DNA of 64,000 bases from Trema orientale (GCA_002914845.1 JXTC01000021.1:1-64000); one strand, 5' to 3'; positions 12,086-25,468 are shown, numbered from the stretch's first letter. Numbers and translations: made by a program. Notes: a model not told the origin generated them from the letters alone.

Positions 12086-14057
12086 TTGGCCGTAATTTTA
12101 ATTATTTTTATTTTAAAAATTAATTTAATTTATCTATAGTTTTAGAAAAACTGATCAATAAATTTAAATTAAAATCCTTACTAAATTTGAATTTTCAAAA
12201 TTTGAATTGATAAGATATTTTAATTTGAATTATGGATATGATTGATATCCATAATATCTTAATTATTTTTGAATAATTAAAGATATTTTAAAATGAAATT
12301 TTTTTTAAAATTAGATATTATGAGTTAATATCTTTTAGTTTTTAAATTCAAATTTTGAATAAATATTTTGAAAAGCTGGTTATGTGATATTTAGTTTTCT
12401 ACTTTGAATTTTAAATTTGTTTCAATTCAAATTAGAGATATTATAGGAGATTTTACCTATAAAATCGTCTATCTTTTAAATTTCTAATTTTGTAAAGATT
12501 TAAAATTTAAATTTAAATCAGAATATGTTTACAATTTTTAAATTTAAATTTATGGTTAGTTAATATTTAATAATATTAGATATTTATTTGTATTTTTGAA
12601 TTCAAATATGATGGATAAGATAATAGGAGATATTTAAGGAAGTTAAATTCATATCAAGATTTTAAAAGTTGAAATTTAAATTTGAGATATTTAAGAAGAT
12701 TTAATTAGTTAAATATTTTATTTAAACTGATTAGATTTTATGAAAATCTTTTCTAATTTAAATTTTAATATTATCTTCCATATTTAATTATTTAACTTTG
12801 TCTTGTCATTTAGAATTATTTAAATATTAAATAATTTTAAATTACCGAAAATTAATAAATCATTAGTAATTAATTAATTATCTGTTTACTATTTTGGTAT
12901 TATTAGGACAATGTTATATGCATGCCTAATAATTAAGTTTTATTACATGATCTTTAGTAATATGTCATATAGAAAATTAAAGCTACTCTCATGCAAATAT
13001 GAACATACATACATAATTGATTTTAGGTTACTGAGTTATTTAGATTATTGGGTAAAATCTATAAATCCCTAATTATAAAATATTGAGTGGGAGAAGGTAT
13101 GTGATACTTATGATCACCATTATCAGTTTGTTATATATTAGGATGAGCCTTGCCTTAGAATCTTGCTGCGTTCTCGTTTGAGGGTTTTCGTCTGAATAAT
13201 ATTAGAAATGAGCTTCTTAGGATAAGGCACTAGGTAGACTATATAAGGCCCCGTAGGAGACTGTTTTGTATAGAATGCTTAGTTACCAAAACAATGGTTA
13301 AACACTCAACTGAAATATTAATATCCTCCTGTAAGAATTCTTATTAGTCAATTAAAGGATCAAATAGAATGGTAATTAGAAATACGGAATAAGAGTTATC
13401 TGTCTATTTACTAATTGAAATTATTTCAGTTTGACTTATTGATTACATGAACTCCCGTAGGAGGCTTGTAATTACTGGTAGGTCAAATTACCATGAATAT
13501 AAGTGATAGTCTTAGGGATACTTCACTTGCATATTGTATGTTTAATATATTATGTTAATTATTCGAAACATACTATATGATGTTTGCATATATGTAGAAT
13601 GTTTATTTGTTTTCAGTAGATATGACACTTAATCCTCTATCTACTTTACTCACATAAAATAAGTTAGACGATGAAAACTATGTGGACTGGAAATGCAACC
13701 TAGGACATAGTGCTTACTGCTGATAAATATAAGTGGGTTCTCACCGCTCTATGTCCTACTGAGCCAACTGCGGAATCCATCAACGATAAAAGAAACTTAT
13801 ATGATAAGTGGAAGCAATCTGATGAGATGGTAAGTACTATATACTTGGCTTAATGAGCAATATATTGCAACAACAACATCGTGAGATGGATACTGCTGCT
13901 GACATAATACTGAGCGTTGACGAAATATTCACCGGTCTCAGTCATCATGCCAGAAATGAGGCTATATGCGCTGGCAATTTTCATCATGACACGATAATAC
14001 AACTCGAAAATGACACAAAATATACGGGTTTAGCTTATATTTTAATTTGGGGCTTAT

Positions 14058-14340
14058 AGAAATATGACCAAATTTTGGGCCTAATTTCAGTAAATGTCCC
14101 TTTATCAAAAGTTATAGCAAAATGTCCGGTATATATGCATATATACCAAGTGTAAAATTTTATATACCAAGTATAAAAAATTATATACCCAGTGCATTTC
14201 AGAACCGTAACTAAAATTGGTAAATCTGTGCATCTACCAAGTGTAAAAGTATATCTACCTGGACATTTAGCTATAAAATTTTAAAAATGGACATCTACTT
14301 AATCAAATTTAAAATTTTGGTCGTCCACCTAAATTTCTCT
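14058..14340 (+). repeat. Dispersed ~285-bp MITE-like repeat, copy 1 of 4
   Basis: The ends are imperfect inverted repeats (AGAAATATGACCAAATTTTG versus AGAAATTTAGGTGGACGACC on the other strand). The middle has recurring words ATATACCAAGTGTAAAA and TTTAGCTATAAAATTT. Related copies lie at 24307-24590 (same orientation), 47687-47960 and 49415-49597 (opposite orientation). Confidence 0.75.
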
Positions 14341-14376
14341 TTTAATTTTGTATCAATGTTGGGCCTATACGTATAA

Positions 14377-14578
14377 GGATAATGATATATGTACCAAAAC
14401 TTTTACCAAATTTTTAATACCAACACGTGTGGTATGTGAGTTGGCAATATTCAATTGGAAAATATGATTAACTTATTTATGGTAAGTTTTAATACACCAA
14501 TTAAAAAGTACCAACTCAAATGTCACATGTGTTGGTATTAAAAATTTGGTACAAATGTTGGTACACCTAGTATTATCC
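14377..14578. mobile_element. MITE of about 202 bp with long terminal inverted repeats
   Basis: The left arm (GGATAATGATATATGTACC ... AATACCAACACGTGTGG) is repeated inverted at the right end (GGATAATACTAGGTGTACC ... AATACCAACACATGTG on the minus strand). The arms are roughly 70 bp with a short AT-rich loop. A clear target duplication is not visible, so the superfamily is left open. Confidence 0.7.
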
Positions 14579-14639
14579 GACGTATATTACATATAATAAA
14601 TTGGTGGGTTTTGGATAGTAGTATTAAATAAGCTGGCAC

Positions 14640-15930
14640 TAATGGGTCGGCACAGGTATGACACGATTATAAGCTGACACGGCATAGTACAATTATAAGT
14701 TGGGACGGTATGACACGACACTATTAATAACTATACCTGGGTTGGCATGGTATAATAAGTAAATGTGCTCAAGCCGGCACAGCACATACACGGACACAAG
14801 CACAGCACGTGGCACGATATGCACAAATAACAAGCACGACAGGCACAATTAAGAAAAATAATTAAGTTGCAAAAAAAAATACTTATTTTAAATTTGTTTT
14901 AATTTTTTTGGGCATAATTTTAATACAATAAATTTTAAAAAATTAGAAAAAATAAAAAATAAAGATATTTTCTAAGTAAAAATAATATACATTATAAATA
15001 TTACGCTAATTTCTAATTTTTTTAAAGCAAAAAAGTTCTAAAATTTAATAAGTTTGAGCCGAAGATCTAGTTTAATGATATATGAAGAATCTAAGGAAAA
15101 ACTCACCTCCAATAGAAAATCCTTAAAATATAAGGAAAGAAAAATACAATTTAAGTACGTACTAATCATAACTTTTGAGTTATACATTTTCATATAATTT
15201 GAGTATGCGCCAATTTAGTTGGAATATGCTGCCAATTTAGTTGGAATATACTTTAACTATAGAAATTTAAATGAATTATCAATACTCACATACACTTTAA
15301 TATTTTAATTTAGATTTGTTTTTATATAAAAATATCTCAATTTTCAAATAATTTATTTTTATTACATAATAATTAACAATTCATAATTACTTAAAAGGAA
15401 ATATGTCTAATAGTATTAAAACAACTAAATTTGAAAGAAATATGTCTAATAGTATTAAAACAACTAAATTTGAAAAAACAATTAATAATGAAAACGATTA
15501 TGGAACAAGAACAATAAGAGTTTGAAAATAGAAATAATTAAGCTTGAAATCATATATGATATGAAAAATAGGCAAAGGTTAGACACAAGAACAATATACT
15601 AAGAAACAAGCACGATTAGGTATGGAAATATCATAGTACTTAAAATGGATGTAATTAGTATGAAAATAGCATAATATCATAAACGGACACGATTAGGTAT
15701 GGAAATAGCACAATATCATAAACGAGCTGGATTAGGTACCGAAAATAGTCTAATACTGGAAACGGGCACGATTAGGTACGATAATAGTAATACCGAAAAA
15801 GGTAACAATTAGGCACAAAAATAGACAAACACGATAATAGCATGATTATGACACGAAAGTGGGCACAGGCACGACATAGACATGACATGTGCACAGGCAC
15901 GTAACGGATCAGGTACAGCACAACACAATT
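14640..15930. repeat. Degenerate GGCACGA-rich repeat at both ends of an AT-rich core
   Basis: Clusters of words such as GGCACGATTA, GACACGGCA and GGCACAGGCACG occur at 14640-14860 and 15600-15930, flanking AT-rich sequence. The pattern resembles ends of degenerate non-autonomous hAT-type elements, but termini and target duplications could not be set. A 39-bp direct tandem copy (15398-15436 and 15437-15475) lies inside. Confidence 0.35.
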
Positions 15931-15939
15931 AGTATTGAT

Positions 15940-18790
15940 AATTTTTAAAAATATAAGTTTTCTTTCTATTGGATTATTTTTAAAAATATAAGAACTTCAC
16001 AATATTTTACACATTTATATAAATATTTCAACGTATTTTTTAATTAAATATTTTTAAATTTTATATAAATTATATTACTTGTTTTTTCATGATTTAACTT
16101 TATTAATCGTATTTATTTCTTTCATTTTGATTATATTTCACAATTTATGTACGTAATACATTCAATTATTTCCAAGAAATATAATAATTTTTGTGGTTTT
16201 AAATTATACTAAGCTTCCTTGAAATTTTTCTATGTTTTATACAAAATTTCCTTTTTTTTTGCAAAATTTTCACTGATATCGATATTTTCTCTGATATTTT
16301 CTTGATTTTGGAGTACCGATATTTCTACTAAAACTGATATTTTTGTCCATGCCCGTGTAATACATTTAATTTTTAAAATTTTATTATATTGAAATTTTTA
16401 TATTAACTCATCTAACTAAGATTCGAACCCCTTCTCTCATACGATAGGACACGACTCAAATATGACACCTTTATTAACATTCTAGTTTTAAATATTATTT
16501 GAATTAATTCTAAAAATATTTACATATAATTACTTTAATTAATTAGTATATAATCGTGTTAAAATAAGTAATCGTATTAATATCCCACTACCTGAGATCT
16601 TAGTCATACCGGAGGTAGGCATGAAAACCTATTATCCCTAATGGGGTGAGGTGGAGATTAGGTAGTAATAGGTATTTTCCTTTAATTTGTAATAAGAGGG
16701 GGTCATTAATTAAACCCTATTTTTTTTTTAAAAAAAGTAATCGTATTAATATTAAGTAATACAAAATGCATTTATTAAACAGGTTAAACGTATAGTGTTA
16801 TATTACACGTATATTAATCTTGTCATATTTAGGTTAGAATCTTCTCGTATCGTGAAGTAATTTTGTCGACTCAATTATTAAAAAAAATATTGTTATTATT
16901 GTTATATTTAGGTTATTTAATTTTTTTTTAAAATTAGTTTTATTATTTATTAACCATTCATGCATACATTGTTATATTTATTTTTTATCTACATGTTATT
17001 TATTAATTAACTTAGTTAATATTATTTACTTAGTACTTATTACCACTAGACCTAAATTAACTTGAAAACAAGTATTGTAAAATTAAACCTAAAAAATTAA
17101 CATATAAAAATATAAATTAGCATAAACATGTTAATTTCTTTCTCAACATAAACATATTAATAAACGTAAATCTAATCAAAACAATAATAAATCAACCTAA
17201 ATTAATTTCATTAGATAAACAAATTTATCATAGCTAAACCAATACAAACACATATCAAATCCTCCAATATTAATATCAAACTAATTTTCCATTAAATCTA
17301 ATCCTACTCAATAATCTCCAAATTCAATAAATCAAAAGTTTAGGAAATTCCAAAATACTCATAAATAAATCACATTCAAAAATTTCGAAAATACCAGTTT
17401 CAAATACACAACACGTAAACTAACATAAACACAAATACTAAATTACAAAATCTCATAACAAACAAATCTTATAATCCAAATCCACAAGCTCCCGAAAAAA
17501 AAAAAAGAACTCATATAAATTACTAAATCCAAATTCAAACCAACAAATCTCATAACCCACTTGGTCAAAAATTACAAAAAAGAAAAAAAAAANTAAAGGG
17601 TAGAAGCTGGAAAAAATAAAAAATAAAAAAGAATTAATGAGAAAAAAAAAAAAAAACTATTAGAAATATCCTTTTCAATATAAAAGAAAAAAAATCCAAA
17701 ATTTTTGTCTGTTCCCACACTCCATACACTTCAACAAACGCCCAGGAAATGAACCATTAGATTGTATATTGCAAGATCCATGAAATTGAATAATATATAA
17801 TATCTATATGTAATCAAAACTCCCCTTTTAGTTCTTGATTTTATCAACCATAAATAAAACTCAGATCACAAACTAAGATCTACATCTTCTGAATGACTAA
17901 ATGCTACACTCACTTGATTTCAACCCAAACTTTTTCTGCTATCTTTCTCATTTTCGGTCGCCACTACACCTCCGACTACCATATTCCCACACCTAATCCT
18001 CCGTTGCACCCATTATCACTTACTCTGCCAGTGAGATTCTATTGCCCAGATCTTCTGCTGTGGTCGCTCCTTGATCCATGTTTGATGAGCAATGATGGAT
18101 TTGATGCATATTATAGTAATGTTGTACTCTACAGCCATGAGTACGACAGCCATGGATTTTAGTTCTTTTCCTTCTTTATTAATTTTCTTTTTCCCTTCTA
18201 TGCTTTAAAAATGGGTTTTCCTTTTCGTGGTTATTTTTTATTTCCAACTATTACCCCTCAAAAGAGAGATCACGTACTCTTCACATGGTATTTAACGCTT
18301 AATTCTAACTGACGAGTTAAAAAAGACTTAAGTGATACAAAATGTAAAAATTAGGGAGTCAAAAGCTACAAAAAAAAGAGGACCTAATTAAGATAATGTG
18401 TAAAGTTTGGGGACCCTAAGCAATATTAACCCATATAGATTGAACAAGAGCGTGTATATATATATATATATATTATATATACGTCATCTAATTTATCTTT
18501 TTTAGGGATCTATAGATAGATACATGAATTCAATTTCACTTTCATACAGAATCTGGAATATATATCGTCACATATATATATAATTATAATGAGCACCAAT
18601 TCAATAGGTATTTTTTATTTAATACCTATATATAGTTATCGTTTTGGTCAATTAAAATTTATCATGCATTTTTAATAATAAGAAGTAACAGAATAAAATA
18701 TCATTAATGATGCATATATTTTCATGCACATCGTTATAGCTACTAGATCACCATTAGATCACTATTAGATGATGATCTAATGGTATTACC
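15940..18790. other. AT-rich intergenic stretch without a supported gene
   Basis: The stretch is poly-A/T rich with one undetermined base at 17593. A short open frame at 17893-18162 has no recognisable motif, and I do not call it a gene. An AT dinucleotide tract lies near 18453-18480. Confidence 0.5.
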
Positions 18791-19047
18791 TATACATAAG
18801 TTTTTAAAAAAAAAAAACTACTGGATTGGAAACCATATAATATATATATATACAAGCTTTGGATACAATCTTTTTTGGGGGATCGTTCCTATTATATGTT
18901 TTACCAATTTGGAACACATACTTTATAATTTATATTAAAAAAATATGGTCTAAATTGGCAAAAATATGTAATGGGACTGATTCTGAACAGGATAAAAAAA
19001 ATATCTATGCATAAGTTTAAAAAAAAAAACACTACTGGATTGGCAAC

Positions 19048-19078
<31 letters not shown>

Positions 19079-19229
19079 CAAACTTTGGATATGGTCTGGT
19101 CTTTTTCAGGAATCGATCTCATTATATGTTTTGCCAATTTGGAACACATACTTTGTAATTTATATTAAAAAAATATGATCTAAATTGGCAAAAATATGTA
19201 ACGGGACTGATTCTTAACAGGACTACATC
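18791..19229. repeat. Tandem duplication of a ~215-bp hairpin-forming unit
   Basis: Two copies (about 18791-19005 and 19006-19229) share ACTACTGGATTGG, an (AT)n tract, CAATTTGGAACACATACTTT and GGCAAAAATATGTAA. Within each unit the ATATGTTTTRCCAATTTGG and CTAAATTGGCAAAAATATG words are inverted relative to each other, so the unit can fold back. It is probably a duplicated MITE remnant. Confidence 0.75.
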
Positions 19230-20990
19230 CGAGTATATATATAGGAAAGAAAACAGAAGCAAATATATCCAACTGTTCTAAGATAATGTGGACAAGGACC
19301 TACTACAACAAATATTGCTTTTAGAGGGTTAAATGTGAATTAAATTGACCAGTACTACATATTCTGATTTCTATCTCAATATTTACATGCATGTCTAGTT
19401 GCTTGTTGATTTGGATTCAACAAACACATGATTACAGTTCTCTATATCAATTAATTAATAGAGGTGGGAAATTAATTTTGTCCAAACTTAAACAACATGA
19501 TTCTTTGATTTCTTAATATTAGAATATTTCAGCAGATTTAGTGCCCCTTTAATATAGTCTTTACTTTCGACTTCAAACATTAGGGAAGAGATATATTTAC
19601 TGTTTGGACAATATTTTTTTTTTTAAACATGTTTGGACAATATTATATTTCAGATTTTCAACCATAAATAGAGGGGAAAAAATGGTATTGTAACTAAAAT
19701 AATGGATAAACTGAAATTAAAACGTTTCAAGTTGTGTCATACAAGAAAAAAAAAAAAAAGTAAATTACGTTCCTATGATCTTGTTTTGCTTTTATTTTGG
19801 ATTGACCATATATTTTCAATAACAAAAAATTTACACCATCAAATTTATAGATGATAATAAATTAAATTTATGTTTCTGACATGTTTATGAGGGGATAATT
19901 CTTCCCGAATTGATCCTAGGAAACAAATCTAATTTGTTTGATTATTGACGAATATATTGTGAACATGAGAGAGCTTAATATGTAGTTGACTTTGTATATA
20001 TAGGCTTGAAAATATTAATTAAAATAAATAAATCTTATGAATTATGATAACCCCAACAATAATTCCTTGTTGGGCCGGTTCTGGATATAAATAATACACA
20101 CACAAAGCGCTCCACTTCCTGTCATCATGAATATGAGTGGAACTAAAAATATAGTAGCTAGCCTCCGCAGCTAATGGAGGCAGCCGAGGCTGAAAATGAC
20201 AAGGACCTAATATTTGCAATCACCCCCACATTTCAATGGCATCATGCATTTCATGATAAATGAAATTAAAAGACAAAAACAAGACGTTATATCTATCTCT
20301 TAGGTAGGGATAAGTCCAGTAGGAATCGCACTGATCAATCTTGTCCATTGCAAGTACCTTTTTCACCATTTCACACTTGATGTAATAAATATGTATATAT
20401 ACACACATAGAGATAGAGACTAGAGAGGGACCTGATGATCATGACCATGATGCCTTTGATTGTCTTTTATCCGAACACGAATTTATATATTTCTTTTTCG
20501 AAGACAAAAAAAAAAAAAAAAGGAAAAAAGAAAACCCAAAACCTCCTAACTACTAACCCACAAAATTAACCTAAAGAAAAAAAAAAAAACTAGTCCAAAA
20601 AAATACAAGTCAAAAAAAACAAAATACCTTAATAGAGAGAGACATAGATAGAGAGATTCATAGAGAAGAGAGAGAGGGAGAGAGAGAGGGAGAGAGAGGG
20701 AGAGAGAGAGAGAGAGGCAGGGGTTGGGGCGAAGAAGAGGAGGGAAAGAGAGGGAAGAAGCGAAATTTGGAGGAAAAGAAAAGTAGGGAAAGAAAGAGGG
20801 CCATGACCCTCCTATAGATTTATAGAGATCTATTGCGATGTCACGTTTCAATCAAAATGGTAACTTTAGTGAAAATTTAGGCCACACAAAAAGTAGTGCA
20901 TAAATTTGTAATGCTTTCATGGATGCCTATTTATTATAGAAAAGATGTACACCTATTTTTGTATTATAAATTAGTTATATTTATAATTAT
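19230..20990. other. Intergenic stretch with GA-rich microsatellite
   Basis: There is no gene I can support. A long GA/GGGA purine tract occupies about 20630-20730 and generates a low-complexity reading frame on the minus strand. A short perfect hairpin (CCCAACAA / TTGTTGGG around TAATTCC) lies near 20051-20074. Its significance is unknown. Confidence 0.5.
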
Positions 20991-21216
20991 CATTTATTTT
21001 CGGGGTTTGTACATAAATGCCCTATTTTGGGGGAAAGTTTTAAATGCATACCCGTTTTCATTTTAATTTATGTAGAGATCCTTTTTTCAAATCAACAGTT
21101 TTTTAATTCCAATTTTACCCCTTTCTACGTATAGATCTTTATCTTGTTCTATGCCCCGCTAGATTTTCCAAATCTTCTCAACTGATCCTATCCGAGTTAA
21201 CTCAGTACAAGGCCGA

Positions 21217-21420
21217 GATTGGATAGTGTATATTGATTTGAACCAACTCAACGCCGACGTTGGCTAAGCAAGACTATGATGATCGATTGGATGGTGTATA
21301 TCGATCTGAGACAACTCGACGCCGATGTTGGCCGAGAAAGACCATGGTGGTCGATTGGATGGTCTACATTGATTTGAGCTAACTTGACATCGACGTTGAC
21401 CGAGTAAGACCGTGGCCATC
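21217..21420. repeat. Three tandem 68-bp units
   Basis: Units start at 21217, 21285 and 21353, each opening GATTGGATRGT and containing a GACGTTGRC or GATGTTGGC word. The 68-bp period is not a multiple of three, so it is unlikely to be a coding repeat. Confidence 0.85.
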
Positions 21421-22016
21421 AAATTTCAGGCTAGATCTGATCAGAAATTTACAGACTACTACCGAGTCTTGGTACAATCGAAGGCGTCTACAAATCTCTC
21501 TGCTAACTTTTCTTTACACATTTTCTTCTCTTTCGGTTTTTTTTTTTTTTTTTAAATTTGATTTCGTATTTTCTATTATCGTGAGAAACTTCTAGTTTTA
21601 ACCAAAAAAGAGAGAAGTCTTGGTGTTAGTTACTTGGACACAATTTTGGTGGGTCTATTTGGTTATATCCACGTGACATCTACCCATTTTGTTAATATTT
21701 TTATTTCTTTTGAAACACAAGAAAGAAATTATCCACTTTAGTTGGCGATTATTTATATTGCTTTGTTATACAAAAAATAAAAATAAATATCCAGTTTCTT
21801 AAGCGTATTTTATTTTTGATTATATTTATTTAGACATAGCCAACTCGTAGATTAATCAGTTTATAGCAATTGAAGTCAAGATTCTGAGACTATTGATAAA
21901 TCAACTTATCTGTACTATTCAATGATAAATAAAAAGGTAAACAGCGGTGTAAATAAGTGATGTACAATGAGATATATACTAGTAAAATCTTTACAATCGT
22001 ATTCACTAGTAAGTTA

Positions 22017-22470
22017 TATATTGTTATATATCGTTGGTAATTAAATGAATTATATATACCGGTAAATAAATTATATGCTATGGTAAATGGATTATATATA
22101 CCGGTAAATAAATTATATATCATGGTAAATAAATTATATATACTGGTAAATCAATTATATACACCGTTAAATGAATTATATATTATTGTAAATGAATTAT
22201 ATATTCTAGTAAATGAATTATATACAATGGTAAATAAATTATATACACTAGTAAATTAATTATATACTATGGTAAATGAATTATGTATACTAATAAATTA
22301 ATTATATACACCAATAAATAAATATGTACTATGGTAAATGAATTATATATATTGGTAAATTAATTATGTACACTCGTAAATTAATTATATATACCACTAA
22401 AGAATATATATATATATATATATTATGATAAACAAATTATATATATTGATAAATTAATTATATACATAAA
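22017..22470. repeat. AT-rich minisatellite, ~22-bp unit, about 20 copies
   Basis: The array is built on GGTAAATRAATTATATAYAC with frequent single-base variation and alternating CCGG / ATGG / CTAG word variants at the unit junction. It ends near a (TA)n stretch at about 22407. Similar loose words continue to about 22900. Confidence 0.85.
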
Positions 22471-23362
22471 TATATCAAATTAACTTACATATGGGTATAA
22501 TGGTAAACAATAATCATTAAAACTTAAAAAAGGATATATAAAACAATAAAATGAAAAAAGGATATTAGAAAAGGGGTATAAGGTGTAGTTTCCTTATTCT
22601 TTTTTAAAAGAGGTATATTAGTTATTTACATGATTTACATAATTTCAAAACAAAATTAATAATGGGGATAAATAGATAGTATATCAATTATTTACTTGAA
22701 AATTAGTATTACTTATTTTAAAGAAAATGAATCGATAATGGTGGTAAAGCAGTTATTTACTTGAAGAAACTTGCAATTTAGTGGTATATAAGTTGTTTAA
22801 TGATATATCAATTATTTACATGATTCACATATTATTTAGAAAAATAAAATATTCAATAATAATGGTAAATAAGTGATAAATCATTTATTTACTTTAAAAA
22901 AGAAAATAAAATTTAGTTTATCAATTAGTTGCATGATTTACACAATTTAATTTATCAAATGAAATGCTATAACCAAATATAATTAACATGCGTGAATCAA
23001 TTATTTATAATTTGAGGAATAATGAACTTTTTATTCTTTATTTTTGCCAATAATCTAATCTTTTAGTTTTTTTTTTTCAAATTGATTTTTTTTTCTACTA
23101 AAGGACAGTAAAATTAAAACTCTATTACTTTTTAAACAATTATATGATTTAGTCATTCATTCACGAAAATAATAAATGCATTGAATAATTTACACGAGTT
23201 TGGTTCTCTGCGCTGCATGTATAAAAAATTGCAACTTTGCAAGAAGTAGACCATTAGAATTGGTGGGAGCAAGAATGACCAAGGTCCAGTGCTTCAAGAA
23301 AACGGTAATGGTTCCTTTAAAAAACTTTAAGAATAAAAAATAAAAACTGAACTAATCTGATT

Positions 23363-23656
23363 ATGTTGAGCTTCAGGTACCAAACCAGCATCTTGGGCTT
23401 TCTTCTTCAGTGCCTTGAAAAGGCTGAAGAAGCTAATACATCTAAACTATCTTCGACTCCAACGGCTACTGAGTGCTGTGCGGGGAAATTGGATTCAAAT
23501 TTCCATATCATTGGTGCGTCTAAGAATTTGTTGACCGAGAGTATCGTCGTCGTTCAGGAACTTGACTCCATTTCAAAAACTGCGGTATTGAGGATGAACC
23601 AGATCTCGGTATCACTGGAACATAGAAGGGCAAAAGAGGAACAAAAGAAAGTCTAA
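23363..23656 (+). other. Hypothetical 97-codon open frame, possible exon fragment
   Basis: The frame encodes a mildly hydrophilic peptide rich in Ser, Lys and Glu ending EHRRAKEEQKKV. I do not recognise the family. A plausible intron precedes it: a GT at about 23305 and a polypyrimidine-poor TTCAG ending near 23377. That would join it to 23270-23304, which also reads open. The composition is less AT-biased than its surroundings, which is why I list it. It could be a captured gene fragment inside a Mutator-like carrier (20995-23745) or chance. No promoter is evident. Confidence 0.25.
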
Positions 23657-23786
23657 TTTGAAAAAGGGCACGGACTTTATTATTATTTTTAAATGGGGCA
23701 TTTATTAAAACTAGATGTTGAATAGGGGCAACTAATGCAGTTTCCTCTTTATTATTTTATTTTATCATATTATGGAAAAAATTACA

Positions 23787-24055
23787 CCTATTGGATGAGA
23801 AATGTCGACCCAGTAACTTTAATTGTTTTTTTTTTTCTTTTTTTTAGTGTGATTTATTAATACTGAAAATTCTTGCGACTCAATAAACATATCATCACAA
23901 TACCACTTTAATTATTGGACAAAAAATTTCTTCCCAATAGAGTTTTTGCTAACTTTCGATTTGCTTGGATCTCTATTGTCTCAATAGAACTCTATTAGCA
24001 TTAAAAAATATTACTCTAATAGCTGTCATTCTAATAAATAACATTTCTTGTAGTG
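23787..24055 (-). mobile_element. Small CACTA-like terminus or deletion derivative
   Basis: Read on the minus strand it starts CACTACAAGAAATG at 24055. Subterminal words of the type CTATTAGAG / CTATTGAGA follow, in both orientations. The possible far end (CACCTATTGG near 23787) is degenerate. It has no coding potential. Confidence 0.45.
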
Positions 24056-24306
24056 ATTTCTTTCTTATCTTTGACAAAGTATTTTTCATTTTTTCCTAAT
24101 AGGAATGTCACTTTTTTTTGGTGATGCTGTACCTGTACATATGACTGATACTAATCGGCAAACGGGTTTGATTTTTGCGAAGATTCACCTACCCAAGTCG
24201 GGTTTGAGGAAACTGCAATCCCACCCTAAACCTATCACGTCATCCTGATATACGTTGTTATATCTTATACGTTGTTATATCTTATTTATACAATTTAGGG
24301 GTTTAT

Positions 24307-24590
24307 AGAAATATGATTAAATTTTGGGTCTAATTTAAGTAAATATCTATTTGTCAAATATTATAGCAAAATATTCTGTATATATGTTTATATACAAGTG
24401 TAAAATTTTATATACCAAGTAAAAAAAATTATATACTCAGTACATTTCATTACAGTAACTGAAATTAGTAGATAAGCATATCTATTAAGTGTAAAAATAT
24501 ATATACATGGATATTTAGCTATAAAATTTAAAAGATGGGCATCTACTTAATCAAATTTAAAATATTGGTCATCCATCTATATTTGTCTAC
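24307..24590 (+). repeat. Dispersed ~285-bp MITE-like repeat, copy 2 of 4
   Basis: It aligns along its length with 14058-14340 in the same orientation, sharing AGAAATATGA, TATAGCAAAAT, TTTTATATACCAAGTA and CATCTACTTAATCAAATTTA. It is more diverged than copy 1. Confidence 0.75.
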
Positions 24591-25160
24591 AATAATTTAT
24601 ACTATATACATATAAAGCACTAGAAGATCACATCAAAATAGAAATATTTATTTTTAATCTAATAATACTTACTATATAATTGATTTTTATTTTTTAAGCT
24701 AAATATATTGTGCTAAAATAACATCTATATTTATTTATTTTTTTATTAAAAAGAAATTGGATTATACATAAACAAGTATTGGAGCTAGTACGAGTATCTA
24801 AAAAATAAATTTTTAGATATTAATTGCTACAGGTAGTATTAGATGAATTTTATTATTTTTTAAAAAACGTAAAAAAATCAATATCTAAAAAATAAAAAAT
24901 AAAAAAATCTTGCCTATCAAGATAACAAATATCATCACTCTAGGTTTTGAATGGAAATTATGGGTGCCACTACTTAGTTACCATAAATTTTGATAGTCTA
25001 TAGTGATTACTTACTTTAGATATAGCGACCACAATTATCGTCACTATAGACTCCGTAAAAATAAAAATTTCAGTCTTCTCCTTCTTCCTTTATCCACTCA
25101 CTCCCTCTCCTTTCTCTAAACCTCACTCTCTCTCACTCCTCATCTCTCACTTCCTCACTC

Positions 25161-25206
<46 letters not shown>

Positions 25207-25468
25207 CCCTCAATTTTCTGTCTCTCTCTATAAGTTTTTTCAATTGTTTTGTTACTAATGTTATTTTTTTTTCGTTTTGATTAAATTTTATATTTTAGTT
25301 TTGTATCGTGGAAGATTTGGGGGTTTTTCTTTATTAGCATTACATTTTCCTGCACTCTAATTTAGTTTAATTGATTTTTGGTAGATATGTGTTTTATATA
25401 ATTTAATAAATATATGAATATGTGGATTTCGTGTAAAAATTATTTGGTGGATTGATTTTTGGTAGATA
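24591..25468. other. Intergenic, CT-rich tract and (CT)n microsatellite
   Basis: There is no gene I can support. A pyrimidine-rich stretch at about 25077-25230 culminates in an uninterrupted (CT)n run at 25164-25203. It resembles a leader sequence, but no reading frame follows. Confidence 0.5.

Larger units (their letters stand above)
7911..14060 (+). mobile_element. Ty1/copia retrotransposon fossil (5' LTR, leader, gag remnant) with nested LTR
   Basis: Sequence from about 7911 to 11230, apart from the nested LTR at 8323-9714, reads as one long copia-type LTR. It is followed at about 11232-11245 by a decayed primer-binding site resembling the initiator-Met tRNA complement (TTGATACTAGAGC). 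After a long AT-rich leader, 13620-14059 encodes a copia gag remnant recognisable by the WVLT.L-CP-EP and LQQQHREMDTAADIILS stretches. No pol follows. The element is truncated and old, with numerous breaks. The exact left boundary is inferred from where gypsy homology stops. Confidence 0.65.

Noticed and set aside
11742-12095. 117-codon frame in the GC-rich island
   Set aside because: No known motif, opposing frame also open, and it lies in a fossil leader; composition explains the openness.
17893-18162. 89-codon plus-strand frame in the AT-rich region
   Set aside because: No domain, no clear promoter and no homologous copy in the window; not enough to call a gene.
20051-20074. Short perfect hairpin considered as a microRNA or terminator
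   Set aside because: The stem is only 8 bp; too short for a miRNA precursor, and bacterial-type terminators do not apply.
20546-20851. 101-codon minus-strand frame rich in Ser-Leu
   Set aside because: It is translated from a GA microsatellite; low complexity only.
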